From: Carpediemonas membranifera | Taxonomy: Eukaryota; Fornicata | Assembly: GCA_019828565.1 (NCBI GenBank) | Contig: JAHDYR010000022.1 | Span: forward strand, 62,001-126,000 | Length of the DNA: 64,000 bases | Direction of reading: 5' to 3' | Part shown: positions 19,146 through 27,955 of the stretch, one piece after another | Position numbering within the stretch: position 1 is the stretch's first letter | How the letters are laid out: the number at the start of each line of letters is the position of its first letter | Made by a program: the position numbers and the translations under genes | The notes under the pieces: generated by a model | The model's input: the letters and a program-made list of their open reading frames with translations, nothing else | Told to the model about the DNA's origin: nothing | Databases searched by the model: none

Positions 19146-22100
19146 GTTTCTCGACCATCTCCATGACGGCCTTGCCCTGGGCCTTGAAGCGGGGCAGGGG
19201 CCGGCTCATCATGCCGGTCGCCCACTCCTTCACAGCCTGCACATCACCGCCGACGGCAATGTACTCCGCGAACGTGTCCTCGATGGCCGTGTCGGGGGTC
19301 TGGAACTCCTGGTGGACCCTCGCCACCTCGGCTGCAGTCAGGTCGACCTCGCCGCACAGTGCCTTGAGCTTCTTGAGGGCCTCCGCGGGGGTGGGGTTGG
19401 GGGCCATCTTGCGGCGCTTGATGGTGAAGAGGGCAGCCATCGCAGTCTGGCTCCGGGCAGGGTTCGCGGTGGGCAGGTCGCCGAGGTTCTTGTCGCCACG
19501 GGCGATGGCTGAGGCAAGACGGGAGGCCGAGATCTGGGCGAAGAGGCCGGGCGCCTTGGCGTCAATCGTTTCGGCGAGCTGGGCCTCGTTGACGTGGGTG
19601 AACTCGCGGAGGTTGACGGCAGTGAGCCAGTTGGCGGTGTCCTCGAGGTTGACCTCGTCTTCGTCCTCCTCGTCGACCACCGTCTTGGCAAGGACGCCGG
19701 CGATGAAGGCAAGTGCGTTGGGCGTGTTCGCGCGGATCAGCTCGATGAAGATGGTTGCCTTGAGCTTGAGTGTGCGGTATGCGAACTCGGCCAGGGCCTG
19801 GGCGATCTCCTGGTTCTTCACGGACCCGGCCTCGACCAGCTTAGCCAGGGCCTTGGCGACGTGCTCACACAGATCGTCGTCCCCAGCCTCGACGTGCTTG
19901 AGGCTGATCATCTCCCGGACGTACCGGAAGAACACGGTGAGCTTGCCCTCCTTGGTCCGCCCCACCTGGTCCAGCACGGCCCGCACCATGCGGTTGTGGG
20001 CGTGCGCCATGGCCGCGTCGAAGTCCTCGAGCTCGGCCTCGTCGACGGCATGCTCGACGTAGCCCATGATGTCGTCGAGCGAGGTGCTCTCGTTGAGCCA
20101 TCCGACAGCATTGTCATCGATAATTGAGTCGACGCCCGCGTAGAGATCCTCCTGGGAATCCATCAGGGCCCCGAACAGACTCGCCTTGGGACCCAGGCCG
20201 CGGCGTGCGTTGACAGATGACTGGGCGGCAGGGGTAGTCCGGTTCGAGCCCTTGGAGTGGGACCGCGACTGGGTCCACATGCCAGTGTCGGCGGTCGCCG
20301 TGCGTGTGCTGGCCCTGCTGAGGGAGGACCGGGCCGAGGCCCTGGACCGGGACCTGGCCTGGGACAGCCGGTCCCTCTGGATCGACTCCCGCTCCTGCTT
20401 CGCCTCCTGCTTCGAGAGGGCCTTGGTTGCCTGGAGGGCGGCCCAGTTGCCGTCTCTGATGGTGAAGAGATCCTGGACGAGGTAGCGGGCTCTCACGGGT
20501 CGGTGGGCCTCCTTCTCCCACTCCTTGCACGTGTCGACTAGGGTCTGCATGTCGACCCACATGTCCTGCCACTTCTTCTCCCTCTCGGCGTTGTTACGGA
20601 CGACCGCAGAGTACTTGGCGACCTTCTCGGCCACCTGACGCGCGTTGCACTCCTTGCCGTGGAAGAAACGATCAGAGACGACCTTGAGCTGCCTCTTGAG
20701 CTCATCCGACGCCCCCTCGATGCGGCGCTTGCCCTTGCTGTCCTGGTTCTTGAGGGCCTCCTCGTCGGCCTTCCGGATGAGGGCGTTCAGCTTCTCCCCC
20801 TCCTTCTTGAGCTGGGTCAGCGTGTGCGAGTCACGCTCATCGGCGATCCGCATCTGGTCGAGCGTGGGCCCGACAGCCTTGATGAGGTCGACCAGGCACT
20901 CGATCTTGGGCGTGTCGAGCTGCTCCACGACGAAATCATCCGCCTTAAAGTGCGCCATGAGGCTCGAGAAGCAGGACTGGAAGAGGACCTGTTTGCTGAT
21001 GATCTCAGCCTTGGACTGGACGAAGAGCTCGCCGATGAAGAGCACGTTGTTGCGGACATGATCGGCCCGCTTGGCGTGGAAGTCCGCGCGCTCCTCGTCG
21101 GTCTCGCAGGCGGCGAGCCTCTGCTCCTCCTCCTCGGTCAGCTCGGACATCTGCTGGAACTCCTTCTGGACGAGCTCGACGATGGCCCTCTTGGTCCAGC
21201 GCTTGACCCGTGCCGGGCTGATCGGGACCACGGGTCTCTTGCTGCCGACGAGGTCCGCGGCGCTCTTGGGGGCGCCCTCGGCCGAGCCCTCGGGGGGCGT
21301 GATGGCGTGGGCGAAGACGTCCTTGTGGTAGAGCATCACGATCGTCTCGGCGTACAGCGGGGCGAAGGGCGGCTGGCGGCAGGCCATCTCGAAGATGTCC
21401 TCGATGATCTGCTTGTAGTACACCTCCTTGCCGTAGTGGGTCTCCTTGTTGCCCGCCTTGTCAGTTTCCTCGGTCACCTCGCCGTCAGGGATGCGCTCGA
21501 ACTTGTCGACGCCGCCCTCCTTGCCGGTGATGCGGGCGATGAGCTCCTGCTGGATCTTCTCCTTGTTGTCCTTCACCATCTTGTTCATGATGACCTTGCA
21601 ATCGATTGTGAGCTTCTTGCCAGGCTCGCCGTTGTCGGGCTTGTCGCCGAACACGCTCTTGTACGGGACGACCTTGGCGGGGGTCCGGGGTGCCTTCTTC
21701 GAGTGATCCCGCTCTCTGCGCTCCTTCCTACCCTTGCCCTTGGGACCCTTAGCGCCTCCCTTGCCCTTGGGGGCACGTATCAGGCCCCTGATGAACTTGG
21801 CGAGGTTCTCGGGAAGGGGGTTCTCATCAGAGGCGCGGGGCATCGACTCACCGATCTCGAGCAGCTTCTCGAGGCTGATGGTGATCTTGGCGCCGTCGGC
21901 CTTGACCTCCTCCCGTGGCACCTCCCGCTTGATCTTGGGAGTGTAGACCTTGGGGGCCTCCTGCACGGGTTCGTCCTTCGCCAGCTCGTCCTTGACGGGT
22001 TCGTCTTTGGTGGCCTCCTCCTTAGCGGGAACCTCCTTCTTGGGCTCAGCGGGCTTGGGCTCGTCGTCAACGATATCCTTAACGGGCTCGGCAACAGGCT

Positions 22101-22383
22101 CGGGCTTCTTGTCCTCGGGCTTGGGCACAGCGGGCGTAGCGTCGGGCTTGGGCACAGCGGGCGTAGCGTCGGGCTTGGGCTCCGTATTCTTCTTAGCCAC
22201 TTGGAAAAGACACCTTCCAGTGGATACCGGCGGCTCAGGCTTCGCAGAGCCCTGGGGGGTAGCCGGGGGTCTGTATAGACCATGATATCCGGGAGTAGAA
22301 GCCTTAGACGGTGTGAAAGGCTTAGGTGTGAAAAGCTGTGTGCCTGCAGAGGGCGTGGACTGCTGTTGAGCTGAATTGGACAT
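19141..22383 (-). CDS. eIF4G-like translation initiation scaffold (MIF4G domain)
   Basis: 1,080 residues from the Met at 22383 (a frame-open extension of 22 residues upstream is less likely). The N-terminus is a Pro/Glu/Lys-rich disordered region with a short repeated KPDATPAVP. ISLEKLLEIGE (about residues 174-184) falls where eIF4G carries its eIF4E-binding helix. A MIF4G helical domain follows (about 250-520) with CKVIMNKMVKDNKEKIQQEL at its start and NNVLFIGELFVQSKAE near its end, matching the NIRFIGEL hallmark. An SR-rich linker lies about 660-720, then a second helical domain (about 790-1080) in the position of MA3. eIF4G links the mRNA cap complex to eIF4A and the ribosome. The stop lies inside AGTAAAC. 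Confidence 0.82.
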   Translation of the reverse strand: MSNSAQQQSTPSAGTQLFTPKPFTPSKASTPGYHGLYRPPATPQGSAKPEPPVSTGRCLFQVAKKNTEPKPDATPAVPKPDATPAVPKPEDKKPEPVAEPVKDIVDDEPKPAEPKKEVPAKEEATKDEPVKDELAKDEPVQEAPKVYTPKIKREVPREEVKADGAKITISLEKLLEIGESMPRASDENPLPENLAKFIRGLIRAPKGKGGAKGPKGKGRKERRERDHSKKAPRTPAKVVPYKSVFGDKPDNGEPGKKLTIDCKVIMNKMVKDNKEKIQQELIARITGKEGGVDKFERIPDGEVTEETDKAGNKETHYGKEVYYKQIIEDIFEMACRQPPFAPLYAETIVMLYHKDVFAHAITPPEGSAEGAPKSAADLVGSKRPVVPISPARVKRWTKRAIVELVQKEFQQMSELTEEEEQRLAACETDEERADFHAKRADHVRNNVLFIGELFVQSKAEIISKQVLFQSCFSSLMAHFKADDFVVEQLDTPKIECLVDLIKAVGPTLDQMRIADERDSHTLTQLKKEGEKLNALIRKADEEALKNQDSKGKRRIEGASDELKRQLKVVSDRFFHGKECNARQVAEKVAKYSAVVRNNAEREKKWQDMWVDMQTLVDTCKEWEKEAHRPVRARYLVQDLFTIRDGNWAALQATKALSKQEAKQERESIQRDRLSQARSRSRASARSSLSRASTRTATADTGMWTQSRSHSKGSNRTTPAAQSSVNARRGLGPKASLFGALMDSQEDLYAGVDSIIDDNAVGWLNESTSLDDIMGYVEHAVDEAELEDFDAAMAHAHNRMVRAVLDQVGRTKEGKLTVFFRYVREMISLKHVEAGDDDLCEHVAKALAKLVEAGSVKNQEIAQALAEFAYRTLKLKATIFIELIRANTPNALAFIAGVLAKTVVDEEDEDEVNLEDTANWLTAVNLREFTHVNEAQLAETIDAKAPGLFAQISASRLASAIARGDKNLGDLPTANPARSQTAMAALFTIKRRKMAPNPTPAEALKKLKALCGEVDLTAAEVARVHQEFQTPDTAIEDTFAEYIAVGGDVQAVKEWATGMMSRPLPRFKAQGKAVMEMVEKQ

Positions 22384-22597
22384 CGATCGTCGCTCTCTGC
22401 AAGAAAAAAAGATCGACTCAGATTCGACTGCATCCTGGCCGAAGACCATAGAAAGAAGAGGAGAGTTGCCGGCACTGTATACTACCGGCTATGGGAGCTT
22501 CGGGGCCCTTCCACTCCTCGGCCTTGGCTCCCAGTCATCCAGTTCATTTCTGTGCTCACTAGCATGCCCTGCCCGAATCTATCCGCATTTTATGACA

Positions 22598-24220
22598 TTA
22601 ATAGTCAGGCTCGACTCTTCGAGCCCCGTTCAACCGCTTCTTCTTGATGTTCTTGGCCTTCTTCAGGCTGACCGACGGTAGACTGAGCTGGGGTGCCTGG
22701 GCAAGTCCGAACGAGTTGGCCACACCGACCATGTCGTCGATGTCGTCGATGTTGAAGATGTCCTTCATGCTCCGACTGTCGTATGACGTCAGGAACGACC
22801 GCATCGCCTCCTTGCCGAGCTTCCTGAGCTCATCTTTCTTAGTGCCCAGCGCCACGAGCAGTCGCGCCTCCTTATCTATGCGGGCAATGAGCCCCTCCCG
22901 CTTCTCCTTCTCCTCAGCCGACTCGCCTGGCCTGGCGGTGAAGGGACCCCACTCCATGAAGGTGGTCCTCGCGCCGGTCTTCGGGTCGACCTCCAGCACC
23001 CCCAGGAAGGACAACTCAGCCTCGGTCAGGAATATCAGCGCGTTGGCCTTGCGGGTTGAGGCCCCTCTGCATGCTCTACCGACCCGATGGATGTACGTGT
23101 CGCGATCGTTGGGCGGGTCGAGCTGGATGACCCAATCGACGTCGGGGAAGTCCACGCCGCGGGCCGCGACGTCCGTAGTGACTAGCACACCAGAGGAGTC
23201 CTCACGTCTGAACTCGTTATAAGTAGCCCGCCTGTCGCTCTGCTTCATATCACCGAAGAGACGGAACAGCTTGTACGAGTCGCCCTTGGCCGGGTCGTAG
23301 AAGCGGACGACGTTCAGGAAGCTGTAGTAGAACTTCACAGCAGCACAGGAGGAGACGTATACGATGGTCTTGTGGTTCTTGGCCTTGCGCTGTTTGAGGA
23401 GCTTGTACAGTACAGCAAAGCGGTGCTTATACTCACAGGGGACGTAACTCTCAGTCAGGTTGGCGTGGGTCACAGCCTCAGTTGGCGGCCCGACGTTGAT
23501 CCTGGTGAGTGTGACCGCGGCGTCCTCGCTGTACATATCCCCGTCCGTTCCAATGTCAGTAGTGCAGAACAGCGCGGCAAGCTCAGTGACGTTGTTCGTC
23601 TGTGTGGCTGAGAACATGAGGGTCTGCTTGGGGGCCTCGGTGGCGGGCAGCGTCCTGACAATGAGCTCGAGGTCGGGCTTGAAACCCTCGTCGAGGAGGC
23701 GGTCGGTCTCGTCCACAATAAGCATCAGGAGATTCGAGAACTGGTCGCGGGCCTCCTTGTTGTGCGTAATGATGTCCTTGAGACGGCCTGGGGTGGCAAC
23801 AACGATGTGTGCGCCCTTCTTGATCCGATCAAGTTGATCGTCACGGCTGTCGCCTCCAATCACCTTAGCAATCTTAATACTACCCAGCTCACGACCTACA
23901 CAGAGCTTCTGCGCCACGTTGAACGTTTGCTCGGCGAGTTCCCGGGTGGGAGAGAGCACCAGGACGCGGGTCCCTTGGCGCTGCTGGGCACGGAGCTTGT
24001 GGAGAATCTGGACTGCTGGGAGCACAAAGGCAAGTGTCTTACCACTTCCAGTGGGCGCTGAGGCCAGGATATTCTTTCCAGCCAAGATGGCGGGGATAGT
24101 TTCACGCTGAATGGCTGTGAGCTCCTTGTGATCTTTGAAATTCTCGTCAATGGAGTTATACACTACCTTACCGATGATTCCATGCTCATATAGCGAGCGG
24201 AAGGTCTCAACGTCGTCCAT
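22598..24220 (-). CDS. HAS1: DEAD-box RNA helicase, HAS1/DDX18 type
   Basis: 540 residues. Helicase motifs in order: LTAIQRETIPAIL (Q motif), SAPTGSGKT (I), PTRELAEQ (Ia), TPGRLKDI (Ib), VDETDRLLDEGF (II, with Thr in place of Ala), SATQTNNV (III), TDVAARGVDFPDVDWVIQLD (V) and YIHRVGRACRG (VI). The C-terminal SYDSRSMKDIFNIDDID followed by VANSFGLAQAPQLSL matches the HAS1-specific tail (hSLKHIFNVNxLxxxxVAxSFGFxxPP). HAS1 acts in the nucleolus in 40S and 60S ribosome assembly. The basic C-terminus with KKAKNIKKKR could serve nucleolar targeting. A TAAAA follows the TAA stop by a few bases. Confidence 0.93.
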   Translation of the reverse strand: MDDVETFRSLYEHGIIGKVVYNSIDENFKDHKELTAIQRETIPAILAGKNILASAPTGSGKTLAFVLPAVQILHKLRAQQRQGTRVLVLSPTRELAEQTFNVAQKLCVGRELGSIKIAKVIGGDSRDDQLDRIKKGAHIVVATPGRLKDIITHNKEARDQFSNLLMLIVDETDRLLDEGFKPDLELIVRTLPATEAPKQTLMFSATQTNNVTELAALFCTTDIGTDGDMYSEDAAVTLTRINVGPPTEAVTHANLTESYVPCEYKHRFAVLYKLLKQRKAKNHKTIVYVSSCAAVKFYYSFLNVVRFYDPAKGDSYKLFRLFGDMKQSDRRATYNEFRREDSSGVLVTTDVAARGVDFPDVDWVIQLDPPNDRDTYIHRVGRACRGASTRKANALIFLTEAELSFLGVLEVDPKTGARTTFMEWGPFTARPGESAEEKEKREGLIARIDKEARLLVALGTKKDELRKLGKEAMRSFLTSYDSRSMKDIFNIDDIDDMVGVANSFGLAQAPQLSLPSVSLKKAKNIKKKRLNGARRVEPDY

Positions 24221-24260
24221 TGCTCAGATCGAAGGGTGCAGTTTAGTAGTGTGAGTAGTG

Positions 24261-24378
24261 AAGGGTCGAACAATGTGTTTATACTGCGCAACACTGTCCT
24301 GTCTCCATCCTACTCACGTCTTAAGTCTGTAGGGAGATCGTCTTCTCCAGAGCTTCCACAAAATCATCTTCATCGTGG
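24261..24378 (+). repeat. Direct repeat copy A
   Basis: About 110 bp matching copy B near 26.9-27.0 kb with only a few substitutions, in the same orientation. It contains AACAATGTGTTTATACTGCG, the core also present in copy C beside the Fanzor fragment, then a stretch ending AGAGCTTCCACAAA and a looser match to TCGTGG. It sits between the HAS1 start codon and the end of the GBP-like gene. It could be the end of a mobile element or, less likely, a shared promoter segment. Confidence 0.85.
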
Positions 24379-24421
24379 AAGAGAGAACAACAGGCTGCCA
24401 TGCCTTCAAAGTGTTCGTCAA

Positions 24422-26734
24422 TCAAGCTCTCCTACCGACCTGTAACATCGAGCGCCAGTTCACGAGCTTTGCAGGATAACTCGATGCCAGCTGAACAGCG
24501 TCGCTCTCATTAAAAAAATAACGGAGATCACTGATCTTGGTTTCAACTAAACCGACGGAATTGCGCATGTTATCGAAGGAAGGGAGCTTGTCACCGGCGG
24601 CTTGGGTAAAGTTACTGGCGAAACTGCGCATGGTATCGAAGGAAGGGAGCTTGTCACCGGCGGCTTGGGTAAAGTTACTGGCGAAACTGCGCATGTTACC
24701 GAAGGAAGGGAGCTTGTCACCGGCGGCTTGGGTAAAGTTACTGGCGAAACTGCGCATGTTACCGAAGGAAGGGAGCTTGTCACCGGCGGCTTGGGTAAAG
24801 TTACTGGCGAAACTGCGCATGTTATCGAAGGAATGGAGCCAGTCACCGGCGGCTTGGGTAAAGTTACTGGCGAAACTGCGCATGTTACCGAAGGAATGGA
24901 GCCAGTCACCGGCGGCTTGGGTAAAGTTACTGGCGAAACTGCGCATGTTATCGAAGGAATGGAGCCAGTCACCGGCGGCTTGGGTAAAGTTACTGGCGAA
25001 ACTGCGCATGTTACCGAAGGAATGGAGCCAGTCACCGGCGGCTTGGGTAAAGTTACTGGCGAAACTGCGCATGTTATCGAAGGAATGGAGCCAGTCACCG
25101 GCGGCTTGGGTAAAGTTACTGGCGAAACTGCGCATGTTACTGACGGAATTGCGTATGTAACCAAGTAAATGGAAAATACTGCAGACGATACGTGGTATGT
25201 AACGAAGGACAGCGATTATGTAACCAACAACAGCCGTCAAACCATGCCAACGAAACCCGAGACCAATGGCCAGACAAACCAACAGACACGCACCAGCAAG
25301 TATAGTACGGACTTTGAGTAGAGAGGCACAAAAATTGATGCCCACTTCAACCACCACTCCAGCCACCACTCCAACTATGAGGAGGACTACCATGTTCAGC
25401 AGCGACTTGTTTCTGTCGAGATCATCCCCTCTTCGGTCCAACGCGTAGGTCAAACCCTGCACGAGCGTCGGATCTGCCCAGCAATTCACAGTGCGCCTGT
25501 CAAATGTCCGTTGAAGCTTGCCCAAGTCCTTGTGGCGCTTGACCTTGTCAATGTCATTGCGGAATCTGTGGGCATCCGTCGAACACGCATAGGCCGCGGC
25601 GTCAAAGTTCATCTTAACGCTCCGCTCAAACAGCGCAGTCGAGTCGAACGAGCACTGCTTGCACCGCGACTGGAAAGAAATGCCGGCTTCATCAATGAGC
25701 TGCCTCAGCTGCCCCTCGAAAACGTCCTTGTGCAGGGGGATCATCCCACTCACCGCGGTAATGACATCTGCCTCAACATCAACGGTGACCGCACGAGATA
25801 CCTGTGTGGCAAGTCTCTCTGTAGTCGGAGTCGGGTTGGTCAAGAGTAGATCTACGAGTCGCTCAATTAGATTCAGTCGGGAACTGGCACGGCGCCAAGG
25901 CTTTGATATGGTGACAACATGAGACCGCACATCAGCCAGTGCATCCAGATACTCCTCGTCAAACAGAATATTACCTGAATCTAGCCGTTTCCAGAGCTTC
26001 GAATCAGATACAGCCGGGGGTAGAGTCATGATGGGGGTGCCGTCTCCAGAGAAACGGCCGAGTGTGTCTCGGAACAGCCGCATGGCCTTATGGCTGCCTG
26101 GCATGTCTTCCACGATGCTAGGGAGAGATCCTATGTCCAGTGTGTACTTCTGTACGGTGAAGAGTAGGTTTGGGAGTGTGGAGATGTCCGAGTAGACCTC
26201 TGACAGCTTCATAGCGTCCGCAGCCTCGAGAAGGTCGGCCATATCAAGTTTCTGGTCTGTGTTGAAGATAGTGAGGTCCGAGATGGCCAGACTGACCAGC
26301 ACTAACGCGTGGTCAGTCGTTTCATCGCCCTGGGGCGAGTACACGCCTTCCACGTCGAGCAATACAGCACAACGGCGACAGTGCGATTCATTAGCGCATT
26401 GAATGAAGTCTGAGGTGTCTATGCAGACGGGATGGGAGGCCCAAACTCCTGTGGTGCCGGGAGACGAGGCGTCGGATGAAACGTTGAGGCGCTCTTGCTT
26501 GTTGGAAAGACCTAGAAGCTGGTTGATCATGAAGCTCTTGCCGCGCTTGTTGCGCCCGACAACAGATATGAAGTGATATGGATGAGACAAAATGTCACGC
26601 CCGGCATCCGTCAGCTCGATATGATCGTTCACTGAATCTATAATCCGAAGTGGGAACGTTATTTCCTGCGTACATAGCGCTACTGTTGCAATAATCACCA
26701 GCAACCCAAAGAATCTTCCAGAAAGCCACTGCAT
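24422..26734 (-). CDS. GBP/atlastin-family GTPase with repeat tail
   Basis: 770 residues from the Met at 26734, chosen because it begins a hydrophobic leader (MQWLSGRFFGLLVIIATVAL); the frame stays open 72 codons further up into repeat copy B. GTPase motifs: VGRNKRGKS (G1, about residue 58), SPGTTGVW (G2, about 98) and LLDVEGV (G3, about 127); the usual Arg-Asp of G4 is not obvious (FTVQKY there). A Cys-rich loop (CANESHCRRC) precedes G3. Three hydrophobic segments lie about 447-513, then nine copies of a 21-residue repeat (about 533-721). GBP/atlastin enzymes remodel or fuse membranes, often the ER. Codons look less GC-rich than in neighbours, and the gene is bracketed by direct repeats, so it may be a cargo gene. 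No clear polyadenylation signal was found close to the stop. Confidence 0.85.
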   Translation of the reverse strand: MQWLSGRFFGLLVIIATVALCTQEITFPLRIIDSVNDHIELTDAGRDILSHPYHFISVVGRNKRGKSFMINQLLGLSNKQERLNVSSDASSPGTTGVWASHPVCIDTSDFIQCANESHCRRCAVLLDVEGVYSPQGDETTDHALVLVSLAISDLTIFNTDQKLDMADLLEAADAMKLSEVYSDISTLPNLLFTVQKYTLDIGSLPSIVEDMPGSHKAMRLFRDTLGRFSGDGTPIMTLPPAVSDSKLWKRLDSGNILFDEEYLDALADVRSHVVTISKPWRRASSRLNLIERLVDLLLTNPTPTTERLATQVSRAVTVDVEADVITAVSGMIPLHKDVFEGQLRQLIDEAGISFQSRCKQCSFDSTALFERSVKMNFDAAAYACSTDAHRFRNDIDKVKRHKDLGKLQRTFDRRTVNCWADPTLVQGLTYALDRRGDDLDRNKSLLNMVVLLIVGVVAGVVVEVGINFCASLLKVRTILAGACLLVCLAIGLGFRWHGLTAVVGYIIAVLRYIPRIVCSIFHLLGYIRNSVSNMRSFASNFTQAAGDWLHSFDNMRSFASNFTQAAGDWLHSFGNMRSFASNFTQAAGDWLHSFDNMRSFASNFTQAAGDWLHSFGNMRSFASNFTQAAGDWLHSFDNMRSFASNFTQAAGDKLPSFGNMRSFASNFTQAAGDKLPSFGNMRSFASNFTQAAGDKLPSFDTMRSFASNFTQAAGDKLPSFDNMRNSVGLVETKISDLRYFFNESDAVQLASSYPAKLVNWRSMLQVGRRA
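24570..25137 (-). repeat. Nine tandem 63-bp repeats in GBP-like gene tail
   Basis: The unit encodes MRSFASNFTQAAGD followed by WLHSF or KLPSF and D/G/DN, 21 residues or three heptads. Nine copies run back to back. In the first five the terminal residue alternates Asp/Gly, showing that pairs (126 bp) were duplicated as blocks. All reading frames through the array stay open because of the fixed period. Confidence 0.95.
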
Positions 26735-26898
26735 AAGCCCAAGAGGCTGAACGAAAAAACGCAGGATTGTGATTTGCTCGGGGTGAACGGCCCGTGAGGG
26801 GAGACAAAGGCAACAAGAAGTTGGTACGTTTAATGCCGCAGCAGTGCTGGGGGAGTGAATGTACACCATAAATGGAGTTACGTAATTCGCAGGATAAG

Positions 26899-27033
26899 GA
26901 ACAATGTGTTTATAGGTGTTTACTGGGGGTTCATTTATACTGCGCAACACTGCCCTGTCTCCCTCCTACTCACGTCTTAAGTCTGTAGGGAGATCGTCTT
27001 CTCCAGAGCTTCCACAAAGCGTCTTCTTCGTGG
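26899..27033 (+). repeat. Direct repeat copy B
   Basis: Near-identical to copy A over about 90 bp in the same orientation. It differs by a 25-bp insertion directly after the shared AACAATGTGTTTATA; the insertion itself ends in TTTATA, so it looks like a local duplication. It lies about 165 bp upstream of the GBP-like start codon and immediately upstream of the Fanzor fragment. Confidence 0.85.
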
Positions 27034-27114
27034 ACGTCAGCACAGCTGCAAACATCACAATCGCTCACACGTCGTCTCATTGTCTTCTATTCCACATTAA
27101 ATTCACTTCTACAC

Positions 27115-27777
27115 TTGTATATGCTGGTAATGGTGTTCATCGTCGGCTCTTATATGTCATCTTCATCAATGACCAGCTGCACACCTGTAGTGCGCAACAA
27201 GATGGAGATATATACGATCAAAGCCTCCATAAACCAAGCTTTCAGACCGTTAGTTCTCCTTCTCAAGGGGTATAACATTGTCGTCGATCTTAACATGGTT
27301 AACGAGGATCGCACCACCGTCGTCTGCCCTCACTGCCACGCTCCCTACAAGCGAGTTCGTCCGCGTGATGACAAGCACGTTCACCCACATCGTGTGATGC
27401 TCTGCGAAAAACCACAGTGCCGTGGTGCTCAGTGGCGCACAACAGTTCCTGATGCTCTGAATGTTGATCATCGGGACAAGAGTGCTGCAGAGAACATCCT
27501 GTGGCGTTCTCTTGCCACGGAAGATGAGCTTGGTCGCTCTCCGTTCAGTCGCACAGTGATCCCGCGCCTTCCAACATCATTCCAGTCAATCATCAATTGG
27601 CTAACCGCCACCATTCGTCTGCTGACGGATGATGTTGTGCAGTTTGGCACTTTGATCGTTCCTTTCAGGCCCTGTCTGGGAGGTTCGAATAATGTGTTTA
27701 TACTGCGCAACATGCCCAGATCCCAGATCCTCCAGGACAGTACCACCATGCCGACTGTCGTGGTGACGCGTCCTTGA
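27115..27777 (+). pseudogene. Fanzor (eukaryotic TnpB-like) nuclease, C-terminal fragment
   Basis: An open frame of about 220 codons that starts without a convincing ATG. Visible parts: VVDLNMVNEDRTTVVCPHCH, a basic loop, a second Cys pair (CEKPQC), then NVDHRDKSAAENIL followed by LGRSPFSR. This order (hydrophobic strand, Glu-x-[KR]-T, zinc-ribbon Cys pairs, Asp plus AA-x-N-I, then a Gly-Arg-Pro-like segment) is the end of TnpB/Fanzor proteins, where the Asp belongs to the third RuvC motif. The first RuvC motif and the whole N-terminal half are absent; a stop lies at 26986 in this frame, and repeat copy B replaces the expected upstream part. So this is a truncated, presumably inactive remnant unless exons or another frame supply the rest. 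The family is known as programmable RNA-guided nucleases carried by eukaryotic transposons. Confidence 0.65.
27681..27713 (+). repeat. Repeat core, copy C, at the Fanzor 3' end
   Basis: GGTTCGAATAATGTGTTTAT followed by ACTGCGCAACA, matching the first 32 bases of copy A with two or three changes; the match stops after this core. It overlaps the 3' end of the Fanzor frame, the position where TnpB/Fanzor elements keep their transposon right end and guide-RNA scaffold. Confidence 0.8.
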
Positions 27778-27955
27778 CTTTTCTGAATCAGACAGGCTGA
27801 GTGAAACATACTGACTGACAGACCAAGCACCGCCAGTCGGCAATCACAACGAGGTGCCGAGCTTCCAGTAAACCATGCCCGCCAGGGAGGAAAGTAGTTT
27901 AACAACATGTCTAACAGATATATACATTCTACATAACACTATGTAACACCCACAC

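Noticed and set aside
24537-25168. Open frames on both strands through the 63-bp repeats, resembling collagen-like or Pro-rich proteins
   Set aside because: A period divisible by three without stops keeps all frames open; only the minus frame connects to the GTPase domain.
24261-27713. Repeat copies as long terminal repeats of a retrotransposon
   Set aside because: No reverse transcriptase, integrase or primer-binding site lies between them; the enclosed gene is a GTPase on the opposite strand.
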